Source: Sphingomonas sp. CCH9-E2 (lineage in GTDB: Bacteria; Pseudomonadota; Alphaproteobacteria; Sphingomonadales; Sphingomonadaceae). From it: a stretch of DNA of 21,930 bases. The translations under genes were made by a program, and so were the position numbers. Each line of letters starts with the position of its first letter. The first letter of the stretch is position 1. Below the pieces are notes generated by a model. It searched no databases. It was given only the letters and a program-made list of their open reading frames with translations, and was not told the origin of the DNA. Shown piece by piece: positions 1 through 5,993 of this stretch. The stretch is taken from NCBI RefSeq assembly GCF_001557215.1, contig NZ_LSJM01000340.1, positions 1 to 21,930 of the forward strand, written 5' to 3'.

Positions 1-835
1 CGGTGGTCGCCATCGTGTATTTGCGCTCGCCGATCGCGCCGACGATCTGGCCTGCATCCTCGATGTGAATGCGCTCGTCACCGGCCTGGCGGTCGAAGCG
101 ATCGACCACCAGGACCGTCGGGCCATGGGCGAGCAACTCGGCCGGGATGCCATCGACCGCTTCGACCGGGACCAGGCGGCAATCGGCGGTCTCGACGCCG
201 ATGCTGCGCGCGAGTTGCATCGCGGCGAACTCGGCCTCCGGCAGCCCGGGATAACGTTCGCTGGGAACCTTGAGGATGCAGCGTCCCGTCCCCATCCGGC
301 CCGGAACCGTCAGCCGTTCGCCATCCGCTTGGGCGACGAATTTGAGCTGGACGCCCGCGAGCGAGAATTTGACGATGCCTTCGGGTTGCGCCGCTTCGAA
401 GCCATGGACGCGCTCCAGCCGCAAGGGCCCGGCCGAGTCGGGCGTGCCGGTCTCGGGCGTGATCAGCACGGCTCCGGGCAGATCGCCACCGAGCCGCAGC
501 AGCAGGTCGAATTGATCGTGATTGCCGGGGCCCATCTCCGCCATCACCAATTCGCGCAGCGCCCCTTCGGGCAGGAGTCCGGAAAACCAGGGCGGCAACA
601 GGCCATGCAACCCGATCTTGTCGCTGCGGTCAGCGAGCCGTGCGCGGGTCGCGTCATCGTCGCCGGGGACTTGCCAACCCAGACTCAGCACCGGCCGGGC
701 GGCGTCGCGCAGGTATGTTTCGTCGACCACGAAGGCAGTCGCGCCATTGCGATCGCGCGTGAGCGTGCCCACTCGCGTGGCCTGCCCCCTGGGTCCGAGC
801 AGGTGAATGCCGAGAACGGCGGCGGTCGCCATCAT
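1..835 (-). CDS. hipA: HipA-type serine/threonine kinase toxin, C-terminus beyond window
   Basis: This is a HipA-family kinase toxin; E. coli HipA phosphorylates the glutamyl-tRNA synthetase GltX and halts translation. The reading frame is open from an ATG at 835 to the window edge, giving 278 residues of a family usually about 410-440 long. Visible family features are the N-terminal module with WFSGLLPEG, LLLRLGGDLPGA, the phosphate-loop region SLAGVQLKF, then PSERYPGLPEAEF, VVDRFDR and RIHIEDAGQIVG. The catalytic Asp and the metal-binding part lie beyond the window, so activity cannot be judged. The start overlaps the hipB stop (ATGATGA; hipB stop 834-832), the usual antitoxin-first coupled arrangement. 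A second ATG follows immediately at 832. The identification is secure; whether the gene is complete is unknown. Confidence 0.9.
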   Translation of the reverse strand, partial: MMATAAVLGIHLLGPRGQATRVGTLTRDRNGATAFVVDETYLRDAARPVLSLGWQVPGDDDATRARLADRSDKIGLHGLLPPWFSGLLPEGALRELVMAEMGPGNHDQFDLLLRLGGDLPGAVLITPETGTPDSAGPLRLERVHGFEAAQPEGIVKFSLAGVQLKFVAQADGERLTVPGRMGTGRCILKVPSERYPGLPEAEFAAMQLARSIGVETADCRLVPVEAVDGIPAELLAHGPTVLVVDRFDRQAGDERIHIEDAGQIVGAIGERKYTMATT

Positions 836-1176
836 CCCTCTCCGTCTTCGTCAGAGAGATCGACGAACACATCATCGAAGGCAGATCCTGTGGGACTACC
901 GCCACGCGCCATCTGTTGGGGCGAGACCAATGCTCGCACTTGGGCGGCCCGGGCACTCGGCACCAGCACCGGCACCAAGCCGAGAGCGTCGCAAATCTCG
1001 ACCATAAGCGTCAGCCGATCGCGGCCTGGCCGATTGTTGAGCAGGTCACGCTCGAGCTCGGAGATGCGTGCGCGGTCGCGTCCCAGCCGGCTCGCCAGCT
1101 CGGGTTGGGTCAGCCGACGGGCGCGGCGCGCATTGCGCAGGTCCTCGCCCAGCAGCTTCAAGATTTCGGCCTTCAT
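832..1176 (-). CDS. hipB: HipB-type antitoxin, XRE-family HTH repressor
   Basis: This 114-residue protein has a Cro/C1-type helix-turn-helix in its first half (about residues 10-65, with RRLTQPELASRLGRDRARIS and ELERD). A hydrophobic segment follows (CDALGLVPVLVP), then an acidic C-terminal tail (DVFVDLSDEDGEG). HipB proteins neutralise HipA by direct binding and repress their own operon. It directly precedes hipA with an overlapping stop/start, so the two are translationally coupled. Upstream are four copies of the half-site ATTCCGCT in alternating orientation; the nearest (1182-1189) lies at the ribosome binding region, consistent with autorepression. The C-terminal tail is longer than in E. 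coli HipB (88 residues). The HTH family is certain; the antitoxin role follows from the hipA neighbour. Confidence 0.88.
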   Translation of the reverse strand: MKAEILKLLGEDLRNARRARRLTQPELASRLGRDRARISELERDLLNNRPGRDRLTLMVEICDALGLVPVLVPSARAAQVRALVSPQQMARGGSPTGSAFDDVFVDLSDEDGEG

Positions 1177-1181
1177 GCGAG

Positions 1182-1279
1182 ATTCCGCTCTTTTTCCTCA
1201 AGCAAGCGGAATTTCGCTATTCCAATCTTGAATGGTGCGCAAGCGTAATTCCGCTCTTTCGAGCCTTGGCGAGCGGAAT
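1182..1279 (-). promoter_or_regulatory. Likely HipB operator array, four inverted half-sites
   Basis: Four copies of ATTCCGCT or its complement lie at 1182-1189, 1205-1212, 1248-1255 and 1272-1279, arranged as two inverted pairs with start-to-start distances of 23 and 24 bp. The outer pair extends to a perfect 14-bp inverted repeat, GCGTAATTCCGCTC (1243-1256) against its complement (1271-1284). The array sits between the hipB start (1176) and the next gene. HipB repressors of E. coli bind several palindromic operators upstream of hipBA, so this is the natural reading. A possible -35-like TTGCGC is at 1242-1237 on the minus strand; I cannot fix the promoter. Confidence 0.7.
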
Positions 1280-1311
1280 TACGCCCATTGTCCGCCCTGC
1301 CCTTTTGGTCC

Positions 1312-1341
1312 TGTCCGAAAACCATATACGCTTTTCGGACA
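1312..1341. repeat. Left copy of a 30-bp symmetric site (TGTCCGAAA-N12-TTTCGGACA)
   Basis: Perfect inverted arms TGTCCGAAA (1312-1320) and TTTCGGACA (1333-1341) flank a 12-bp centre containing ATACG. The site matches the one at 5499-5528 at 24 of 30 positions, including both arms and the central ATACG in the same orientation. GGTC one base before the left arm is also shared. The exact centre is the dinucleotide AT. A further TTTCGGA half-site lies at 1344-1350, 11 bp after the right-arm motif. No T-run follows on either strand, so it does not look like a terminator. The outer TGTC and the size resemble serine-resolvase crossover sites; function is inferred. Confidence 0.75.
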
Positions 1342-1372
1342 CCTTTCGGATCGTCGCGCCCGGAGTGGCCGC

Positions 1373-1711
1373 TCAGCGTCCTTCCAGAAGCGTGACCAGC
1401 TCCAGAAGCTTGAGCCGGATCGCGTCCAGTTCCAGCGCGACGCGTACGTCTCCCCGCCCAGCCGCCGCGAGAACGGCCCAGAGAACCTGGTCGGAATGTC
1501 GGGCCAGCGATACCAGATGATCGCATTTCGGCACATGGGTCGCCGCCAGCCAGTGCTTGACCGCGCGTTCGCTTGCTCCCGTCCATCGCATGGCGGTCTT
1601 CGTGGCCCTGTGACTTGCCCCCAGCTCGGCGATCAGCGCCTGCGATATCATAGCCGCCAGATTGGTCTCGTCGCCCTCGGAATGTAATTCCTTGCCCGTT
1701 TTCGGAAACAT
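1373..1711 (-). CDS. Small HTH-like DNA-binding protein of mobile elements
   Basis: This 112-residue protein has a probable helix-turn-helix in its middle (about residues 30-75: SHRATKTAMRWTGASERAVK, then HWLA and LARHSDQVLW). The pattern of hydrophobic residues and WTGxSERxVKxW resembles small uncharacterised DNA-binding proteins common in alphaproteobacterial prophages and integrative elements. The C-terminal third is predicted helical (VALELDAIRLKLLELVTLLE) and could dimerise. The ATG at 1711 is preceded by GGAAAG. It is divergent from the serine recombinase with 111 bp between the starts, so it may regulate that operon. A 30-bp symmetric site lies 31 bp beyond its stop. The function is not established; a regulatory role is inferred from fold and position. 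Confidence 0.65.
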   Translation of the reverse strand: MFPKTGKELHSEGDETNLAAMISQALIAELGASHRATKTAMRWTGASERAVKHWLAATHVPKCDHLVSLARHSDQVLWAVLAAAGRGDVRVALELDAIRLKLLELVTLLEGR

Positions 1712-1822
1712 CTTTCCGTTCCTTTCCCGCTATGTCTTCCACGTGCGGGAGGAGTCCTGCGCTCACACCATCTCTCGGAATCGTCAGGCACTTGGCCGCA
1801 CGACGAACAGTGAGGGCAGTGC
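1712..1822. promoter_or_regulatory. Divergent promoter region
   Basis: These 111 bp separate the starts of two divergent genes, the small HTH-like gene (minus) and the recombinase operon (plus), so both promoters should lie here. The stretch CCCGC...GCGGG near 1727-1750 forms a short inverted repeat with a long spacer. GAGGG at 1812-1816 is the likely ribosome binding site of the recombinase. I cannot identify -35/-10 boxes with confidence. Confidence 0.5.
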
Positions 1823-3391
1823 TTGGTGAGTTGGCTAGACCCGCAGGACGAGCGTTCGGAGGGACCGTCGGCGATACGGGCCGCCGAGTATGTCCGCATG
1901 TCGACCGACCATCAGCGCTATTCGACGGAGAACCAGGCCGACGCCATCCGCCACTATGCCACGGCGCGCGGCTTCGAGATCGTCCGGACCTATGCCGACG
2001 AAGGCAAGAGCGGACTTCGGATCGACGGCCGAGACGCGCTCAAGCGTCTCATCGAGGACGTCGGCGCCGGGGCGACCGACTTCAAGGCGATCCTCGTCTA
2101 CGACGTCAGCCGCTGGGGTCGTTTCCAGGATGCCGATGAGAGCGCCTATTACGAATATATCTGCCGCCGTGCTGGAATCGCCGTGCACTACTGCGCCGAG
2201 CAATTCGAGAATGACGGCAGCCCGATCTCGACGATCGTCAAGGGCGTCAAGCGCGCCATGGCCGGCGAATATAGCCGGGAGTTGTCCGCCAAGGTCTTCG
2301 CCGGTCAATGCCGGCTGATCGAGCTCGGCTTCAGGCAGGGCGGTCCGGCCGGGTTCGGGCTGCGCCGCGTCCTTGTGGATCAGTCCGGGTCGATCAAGGG
2401 CGGACTCGAACGCGGCGAGCAGAAGAGCATCCAGACGGATCGCGTCGTGCTGGCGCCGGGTCCCGACAACGAAACCGCCATCGTGCGCGAAATCTATCGT
2501 GCTTTCGTGCATGACCGGCGCTGCGAGCGCGACATTGCCGATGCGCTCAACGGGCGCGGGCTTGTCACGGATCTTGGGCGCCCCTGGACGCGAGGCGCCG
2601 TCCACCAAGTGCTCATCAACGAGAAGTACATCGGCAACAACGTCTGGAACCGCGTCTCCTTCAAGCTGAAGAAGAAGCGGGTCCGCAACGATCCGGGGAT
2701 GTGGATCCGGGCGGAGGACGCCTTTCCGGCGATCATCGACAAGGGGCTGTTCGAGGCGGCGCAGACGATCATCCGCGAACGGGCCTTCCGGCTGAGCGAC
2801 GATGAGATGCTCGATGCCCTCCGGAACCTCTTCCACGCCCAGGGCCTGCTGTCCGGGCTGATCATAGACGAGACCGAAGGATTGCCGTCGAGCAGCAGCT
2901 ACCGCGCCCGGTTCGGAAGCCTGCTGAGAGCATATAGCCTGGTCGGCTATCGTCCCCGGCGCGATTATCGCTACATCGCCATCAATCGGGCGCTCCGGTG
3001 CATGCACCCCAATGTCATCGACGAGGTTTCCGAAGGGTTCGCCGCGGTAGGCGCACATGTGGCACGCGACGCCGACGACGACCTCCTTACGATCAATGGC
3101 GAGCTCAGCATTTCCGTCGTCATTGCACGATGCCGGCAAACGCAGGCGGGATCGCTGCGATGGAATCTCCGCTTCGATACCGGCGTCACGCCCGACATCA
3201 CCATTGCCATCCGCATGGACCGCGCCAACGAGCGGCCGCTCGACTTCTATCTCTTTCCCCGGATCGATCGCGCCAGCGCCGATGTGCGGCTTGCCGAGGA
3301 AAACGGGCTGTCGCTCGACGCCTACCGCTTCGACACGCTCGATCCGCTGTATAATCTTGCCGAACGCATTCGCATCCCGGAGGCGGCATGA
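1823..3391 (+). CDS. Large serine recombinase (resolvase/invertase superfamily)
   Basis: A 522-residue site-specific recombinase. The N-terminal catalytic domain (about 17-160) carries the nucleophile serine in YVRMST (Ser27), the DVSRWGR arginine motif (94-100) and YSRELS (150-155). A Recombinase domain follows (about 170-330; GGPAGFGLRRV, IYRAF, VHQVLINEKYIGNNVW). The last 170 residues lack the usual Cys zinc ribbon. They contain a segment (about 355-390, SYRARFGSLLRAYSLVGYRP) resembling the homing-endonuclease-associated HNH repeat. The start is a TTG at 1823 or GTG at 1826; GAGGG at 1812-1816 serves either (6 or 9 nt), and an ATG further in would remove Ser27. The stop overlaps the next gene by ATGA. 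It likely acts on DNA sites of its own element; the two flanking 30-bp sites are candidates. Confidence 0.9.
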   Translation: MVSWLDPQDERSEGPSAIRAAEYVRMSTDHQRYSTENQADAIRHYATARGFEIVRTYADEGKSGLRIDGRDALKRLIEDVGAGATDFKAILVYDVSRWGRFQDADESAYYEYICRRAGIAVHYCAEQFENDGSPISTIVKGVKRAMAGEYSRELSAKVFAGQCRLIELGFRQGGPAGFGLRRVLVDQSGSIKGGLERGEQKSIQTDRVVLAPGPDNETAIVREIYRAFVHDRRCERDIADALNGRGLVTDLGRPWTRGAVHQVLINEKYIGNNVWNRVSFKLKKKRVRNDPGMWIRAEDAFPAIIDKGLFEAAQTIIRERAFRLSDDEMLDALRNLFHAQGLLSGLIIDETEGLPSSSSYRARFGSLLRAYSLVGYRPRRDYRYIAINRALRCMHPNVIDEVSEGFAAVGAHVARDADDDLLTINGELSISVVIARCRQTQAGSLRWNLRFDTGVTPDITIAIRMDRANERPLDFYLFPRIDRASADVRLAEENGLSLDAYRFDTLDPLYNLAERIRIPEAA

Positions 3392-4287
3392 CGATCCCCA
3401 CCCATCCTGGGCAAATGGCCTCGATCCCGATCGAGCGTATCCAGGTGCTCAATCCGCGAACACGCAATCGCCGCCAGCATCGGGAGATTGTCGACAATAT
3501 CGACACCGTCGGGCTGAAACGTCCGGTGACGGTGCGACGGCGCCAGCGCGAGGATGGCGATACATTCGACCTGATCTGCGGCGAAGGACGACTGGAAGCG
3601 TTCCGGATGCTCGGCGCCGAGGAAATCCCGGCGATCGTCATCGAAGCGGATGACGATGACTGCCTCGTGATGAGCCTGGTCGAGAACATAGCTCGTCGCC
3701 AGCACCGTCCCATCGACATCATGCACGAGATCGGGTCGTTGCGCCGGCGTGGATACAATGATGCCCAGATTGCGGAAAAGATTGGCTGCACTCCGAGCTG
3801 GGCAAACATGGTCGGAGTCCTGCTGGAACGCGGGGAGGAACGCCTGCTTGCGGCGGTCGAAACCCGGCTCATTCCCGTAAGCCTCGCGGTCGACATAGCC
3901 CGGGCCGAAACCGAAGACGCCCAGAGCCTGCTCCTGGAGGCCTATGAGGGCGGGAAGCTGAAGGGCAAGAAGCTCGGCGCGGTGCGGAGGATGCTCGACC
4001 AGCGGATGCGCCAGCGCAAAGGCGTTCCCGACAGCGGCCTGGGGCGACGGTCGGGGCGACGGCACATCACGGCAACGGAGATGATGCGGTTCTACCAGCA
4101 GGAAGCCGAAAAGCAGCGCATGCTGGTGAAGAAGTCCGATTTCGCCCAGGCACGCCTTCTCTTCGTAATCGAAGCGCTGAAGGATCTCGTCAGCGAGGAT
4201 GGATTCAGCACGCTGCTTCGCGCGGAAGGACTCGACTCGATGCCGCGAGCACTGGCCTCCCGCGTGTATGGGAAGGCCGCGTCATGA
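3388..4287 (+). CDS. ParB/RepB-like partition-type DNA-binding protein, first of a tandem pair
   Basis: This 299-residue protein has a ParB N-terminal domain (about 12-105). It includes the nucleotide-binding motif region GEGRLEAFRMLGAEEIPA (65-82; usual form GERR) and ENIARR (99-104; usual form ENLQR). A helix-turn-helix follows at about 125-145 (NDAQIAEKIGCTPSWANMVG). The C-terminal half is charged and helical, similar to the RepB family C-terminal region of rhizobial plasmids. ParB proteins bind centromere-like sites and slide on DNA as CTP clamps. No ParA ATPase is nearby, so classical partition is doubtful. The start overlaps the recombinase stop by ATGA and its stop overlaps the next gene the same way, so the three proteins are made together. 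A 12-bp palindrome, ATTGTCGACAAT, lies inside the gene at 3487-3498. Confidence 0.82.
   Translation: MTIPTHPGQMASIPIERIQVLNPRTRNRRQHREIVDNIDTVGLKRPVTVRRRQREDGDTFDLICGEGRLEAFRMLGAEEIPAIVIEADDDDCLVMSLVENIARRQHRPIDIMHEIGSLRRRGYNDAQIAEKIGCTPSWANMVGVLLERGEERLLAAVETRLIPVSLAVDIARAETEDAQSLLLEAYEGGKLKGKKLGAVRRMLDQRMRQRKGVPDSGLGRRSGRRHITATEMMRFYQQEAEKQRMLVKKSDFAQARLLFVIEALKDLVSEDGFSTLLRAEGLDSMPRALASRVYGKAAS
3487..3498. repeat. 12-bp palindrome ATTGTCGACAAT
   Basis: A perfect palindrome within the first ParB-like gene. Its core TTGTCGACAA recurs as a perfect 10-bp palindrome at 5417-5426, in the noncoding stretch after the second ParB-like gene. It does not match the known parS consensus. It could be a binding site of one of the two ParB-like proteins or chance; two copies are thin evidence. 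Confidence 0.3.
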
Positions 4288-5189
4288 CGGGGCGCGGTCC
4301 GGTCAAGCTTTCGTTCGAGGACGAAACCAGGCGGATTCCGCTTTCCGACCTGATCGCGCTCAAGACGCTTCGCGCGGGCGTGAAGGAGAGCAAGAAATAT
4401 ACTCAAATCCTGAGTTCGGTGCGCGCGATCGGTCTCGTCGAAGCGCCGGTGGTCACTCCCAACCCGAGCGATAGCGGGCGATACTTCCTCCTCGACGGAC
4501 AGTTGCGGGTCGAAGCGCTCAGGGACTTGGGAGCGACTGAGGTGGAGTGCATCATCTCCACGGATGACGAGAGCTACACCTACAACAAGCGGATCAATCG
4601 CCTCGCGGCGATACAGGAGCACAGGATGATCCGCCGCGCGATCGAGCGTGGCGCGCCGGAAGAGAAGATCGCCGAGGCACTGGGGCTCGAGGTCGCCTCG
4701 ATCCACCGGCGCTCGCGCATGTTGAACGGGATATGCCGCGAGGCGATCGAGATCCTGAAGGACGCGCCCTGCCCCATGGCGGTCTTCGACATTCTCCGGC
4801 GGATGTCGTCGATCCGGCAGATCGAGGTCGCCGAGTTCATGATCGGACAGAATAACTTCACCGTCGTGCTTGCCAAGGCCGCGCTCGCGGCCACGCCGGA
4901 AAGCCAGCTGGTGAAGGTGCCGGCAAAACGCCCTGCGTCGGTCTCCAGCGAACAGATGGCGCGAATGGAGCGGGAGCTCGCGAGCCTGCAGATGCAGGTC
5001 AAGTCGGTGGAGGACCGCTATGGCGTCGACAACCTGCACCTGACGGTGGCCCGTGCCTACATTCGCACGCTGCTTGGAAACGATCGCGTCGCACGGTGGA
5101 TATCGCAGCACCGGCCAGAATATCTCAACGAGCTCCAGGCAATCGGCGAGATCGAGACGATCGCCCCATTGCCGGAAGCGGCGGAATGA
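4284..5189 (+). CDS. RepB-like partition-type protein, second of a tandem pair
   Basis: This 301-residue protein is of the RepB plasmid-partition type and diverged from its neighbour. A ParB-like N-terminal domain spans about 17-112, with FLLDGQLRVEALRDLGATEV (68-87, where GQLR replaces GERR) and NRLAAIQEHRMI (105-116). An HTH region follows at about 125-148 (PEEKIAEALGLEVASIHRRS). The C-terminal domain (about 150-290) includes a coiled-coil-like stretch (EQMARMERELASLQMQVKSV). The altered nucleotide motif suggests it may not hydrolyse CTP as ParB does. The ATG overlaps the previous stop (ATGA). It may pair with the first protein, or both may act as accessory or regulatory factors for the recombinase; that is inference from the coupling. 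Family membership is fairly sure. Confidence 0.8.
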   Translation: MTGRGPVKLSFEDETRRIPLSDLIALKTLRAGVKESKKYTQILSSVRAIGLVEAPVVTPNPSDSGRYFLLDGQLRVEALRDLGATEVECIISTDDESYTYNKRINRLAAIQEHRMIRRAIERGAPEEKIAEALGLEVASIHRRSRMLNGICREAIEILKDAPCPMAVFDILRRMSSIRQIEVAEFMIGQNNFTVVLAKAALAATPESQLVKVPAKRPASVSSEQMARMERELASLQMQVKSVEDRYGVDNLHLTVARAYIRTLLGNDRVARWISQHRPEYLNELQAIGEIETIAPLPEAAE

Positions 5190-5329
5190 CCTGACGATGG
5201 GGACCCGGACCCGATAAACGCGGGGACCGCGGGAGACGCCGCACGGTGGGGCGGATCGAGCGCGGTGGCGGGAATGGCGGCGAACCCGCACGGAGCCCGC
5301 TAGGCCGGCAGTCATAGGCTGGCCGATTT

Positions 5330-5362
5330 GGAGGGGCGTGCCTGCGAATGGTACGCCCCTCC
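5330..5362. terminator. Strong GC-rich hairpin after the recombinase-ParB-ParB operon
   Basis: GGAGGGGCGT (5330-5339) pairs with ACGCCCCTCC (5353-5362). With one G-U pair the stem extends to 13 bp around a 7-nt loop (5343-5349). It lies about 140 bp after the operon stop, preceded by a weaker hairpin (5303-5324). There is no T-run on either strand, so it is not a textbook intrinsic terminator. It may act as a transcript end with Rho, or be a structured recombination or protein site. Confidence 0.4.
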
Positions 5363-5416
5363 GGTGCGGTGGGGCTCAGGTCGTTGGCTTTCTTGTCGAT
5401 CGTTGTTCGCGGCGCG

Positions 5417-5426
5417 TTGTCGACAA
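5417..5426. repeat. 10-bp palindrome TTGTCGACAA
   Basis: A perfect palindrome in the noncoding stretch after the second ParB-like gene. It is nested in the inverted repeat CTTGTCGA (5392-5399) / TCGACAAG (5420-5427), and the same core occurs at 3488-3497. A possible centromere-like or regulatory site for the ParB pair; speculative. Confidence 0.3.
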
Positions 5427-5498
5427 GGCCGGGAGGTGTCCATGCGCGGCCGGGATCGCTCTGCATGCGGTCGGCGATTGCTTGGCGCGATCAGGTCA

Positions 5499-5528
5499 TG
5501 TCCGAAATCTGCATACGAGTTTCGGACA
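5499..5528. repeat. Right copy of the 30-bp symmetric site (TGTCCGAAA-N12-TTTCGGACA)
   Basis: Arms TGTCCGAAA (5499-5507) and TTTCGGACA (5520-5528) flank a 12-bp centre with ATACG, 24 of 30 identical to the copy at 1312-1341 and in the same orientation. One further base on each side extends the arms here (A5498, T5529). It lies 4 bp beyond the stop of the AlpA-like gene. I found no third complete copy in the window; one isolated half (GTGTCCGAAA) occurs near 21755 inside a gene. Confidence 0.75.
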
Positions 5529-5532
5529 TTAA

Positions 5533-5754
5533 TCAGATTTTCCTGCGTTTCCCCTCGAACCCATCCTTCACGTCGTCGATCCAGGCGACGACCTCGCGTT
5601 CGCTCCACCGCGATGCGAAGGGCGAGATCTTGTAGGGACGGGGAAACCGTCCGTGCTTGATCATGTCGTAGATCATCGACTTGCCGAGCCCCACGCGGCG
5701 GCAGACCTCGGCCAGCTTGAGAAAGCGTTCGGGCGGCTCCGGGAACTCAGCCAT
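5533..5754 (-). CDS. AlpA-type HTH regulatory protein, MerR-like fold
   Basis: A short DNA-binding protein of 73 residues. The sequence FLKLAEVCRRVGLGKSMIYD followed by MIKHGRFPRP, SRWSEREVVAWIDD and a basic end (KRRKI) is the AlpA/prophage regulatory family pattern. E. coli AlpA activates a prophage integrase gene, and relatives control excision or transfer of mobile elements. I chose the ATG at 5754 because the family domain begins just after it. The open frame continues upstream to 5841, but that part overlaps the DUF2274 gene and looks non-coding. With this start it overlaps DUF2274 by 8 bp, so it is the last gene of the trb operon. It may report on or control the element's excision genes, which lie outside the window. 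Confidence 0.82.
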   Translation of the reverse strand: MAEFPEPPERFLKLAEVCRRVGLGKSMIYDMIKHGRFPRPYKISPFASRWSEREVVAWIDDVKDGFEGKRRKI

Positions 5755-5986
5755 TGCCCCGCCCAGCCTTGTACATCGTCTCGCGCGCCTTTGCGAAGGC
5801 GCGATCGCCGTCGAGGAACGAGCGGAGCATGCACGGAACAAGGTCCGTCACGGCCTCCGATTGGCCGTAGGTCGCGCGATAGACCTCCGCATAATCGGTG
5901 AGCGCCTGGTTGAGATCGGGCGTGATGCTGATCGTGAGCTTGACCGGCGTGCGGTCGGGCAGTTTCGGGAGCTTGAGCTCGGGCAT
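5747..5986 (-). CDS. DUF2274 protein, conserved partner of trbI
   Basis: A 79-residue protein of the DUF2274 family, found after trbI in Trb clusters of sphingomonads and rhizobia. The N-terminal half (LPDRTPVKLTISITPDLNQA, then LTDYAEVYRATYG) reads like a ribbon-helix-helix domain: a beta strand with alternating residues followed by two helices. DNA or operon regulation is therefore plausible but not shown. It begins 7 bp after the trbI stop and overlaps the AlpA-like gene by 8 bp. No signal peptide or membrane helix is visible. Family assignment rests on sequence pattern and position. Confidence 0.78.
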   Translation of the reverse strand: MPELKLPKLPDRTPVKLTISITPDLNQALTDYAEVYRATYGQSEAVTDLVPCMLRSFLDGDRAFAKARETMYKAGRGNG

Positions 5987-5993
5987 GGGTCAC

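Larger units (their letters stand above)
1312..5528. mobile_element. Candidate cassette: HTH gene plus serine recombinase-ParB-ParB between two 30-bp sites
   Basis: Two copies of a 30-bp symmetric site, in the same orientation as judged by the conserved off-centre ATACG, bracket four genes: a small minus-strand HTH-like gene and a coupled operon of a large serine recombinase and two ParB/RepB-like proteins. This is the only stretch of plus-strand genes in an otherwise minus-strand window, and it separates hipBA from the tail of the trb operon. Recombination between directly repeated sites would excise it as a circle of about 4.2 kb, leaving one site. The recombinase, the sites and the strand switch are seen; mobility is inference. 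Alternatively the sites could be binding sites for the ParB-like proteins or for the HTH protein. Confidence 0.35.
5190..5532. other. 343-bp noncoding stretch between convergent genes
   Basis: I see no credible gene here. It separates the end of the second ParB-like gene (plus) from the end of the AlpA-like gene (minus). It contains an imperfect hairpin (5303-5324), a strong hairpin (5330-5362), the palindrome TTGTCGACAA (5417-5426) inside a wider inverted repeat CTTGTCGA/TCGACAAG (5392-5399 and 5420-5427), and the right copy of the 30-bp site (5499-5528). The density of inverted repeats suggests termination plus protein binding or recombination. Confidence 0.6.

Noticed and set aside
65..1231. 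388-codon plus-strand open frame over hipA and hipB
   Set aside because: Antisense shadow; the minus strand encodes recognisable HipA and HipB.
1312..1341. Reading the 30-bp symmetric sites as transcription terminators
   Set aside because: Neither copy has a T-run on either strand, and the conserved spacer centre (ATACG) would not be needed in a terminator.
1835..3139. 434-codon minus-strand open frame opposite the serine recombinase
   Set aside because: The plus-strand frame has clear recombinase motifs and a coupled operon; the antisense frame is a by-product of GC-rich codon use.
5755..5841. Longer N-terminus for the AlpA-like protein
   Set aside because: It lies within the DUF2274 gene and is not similar to the family; the ATG at 5754 fits.
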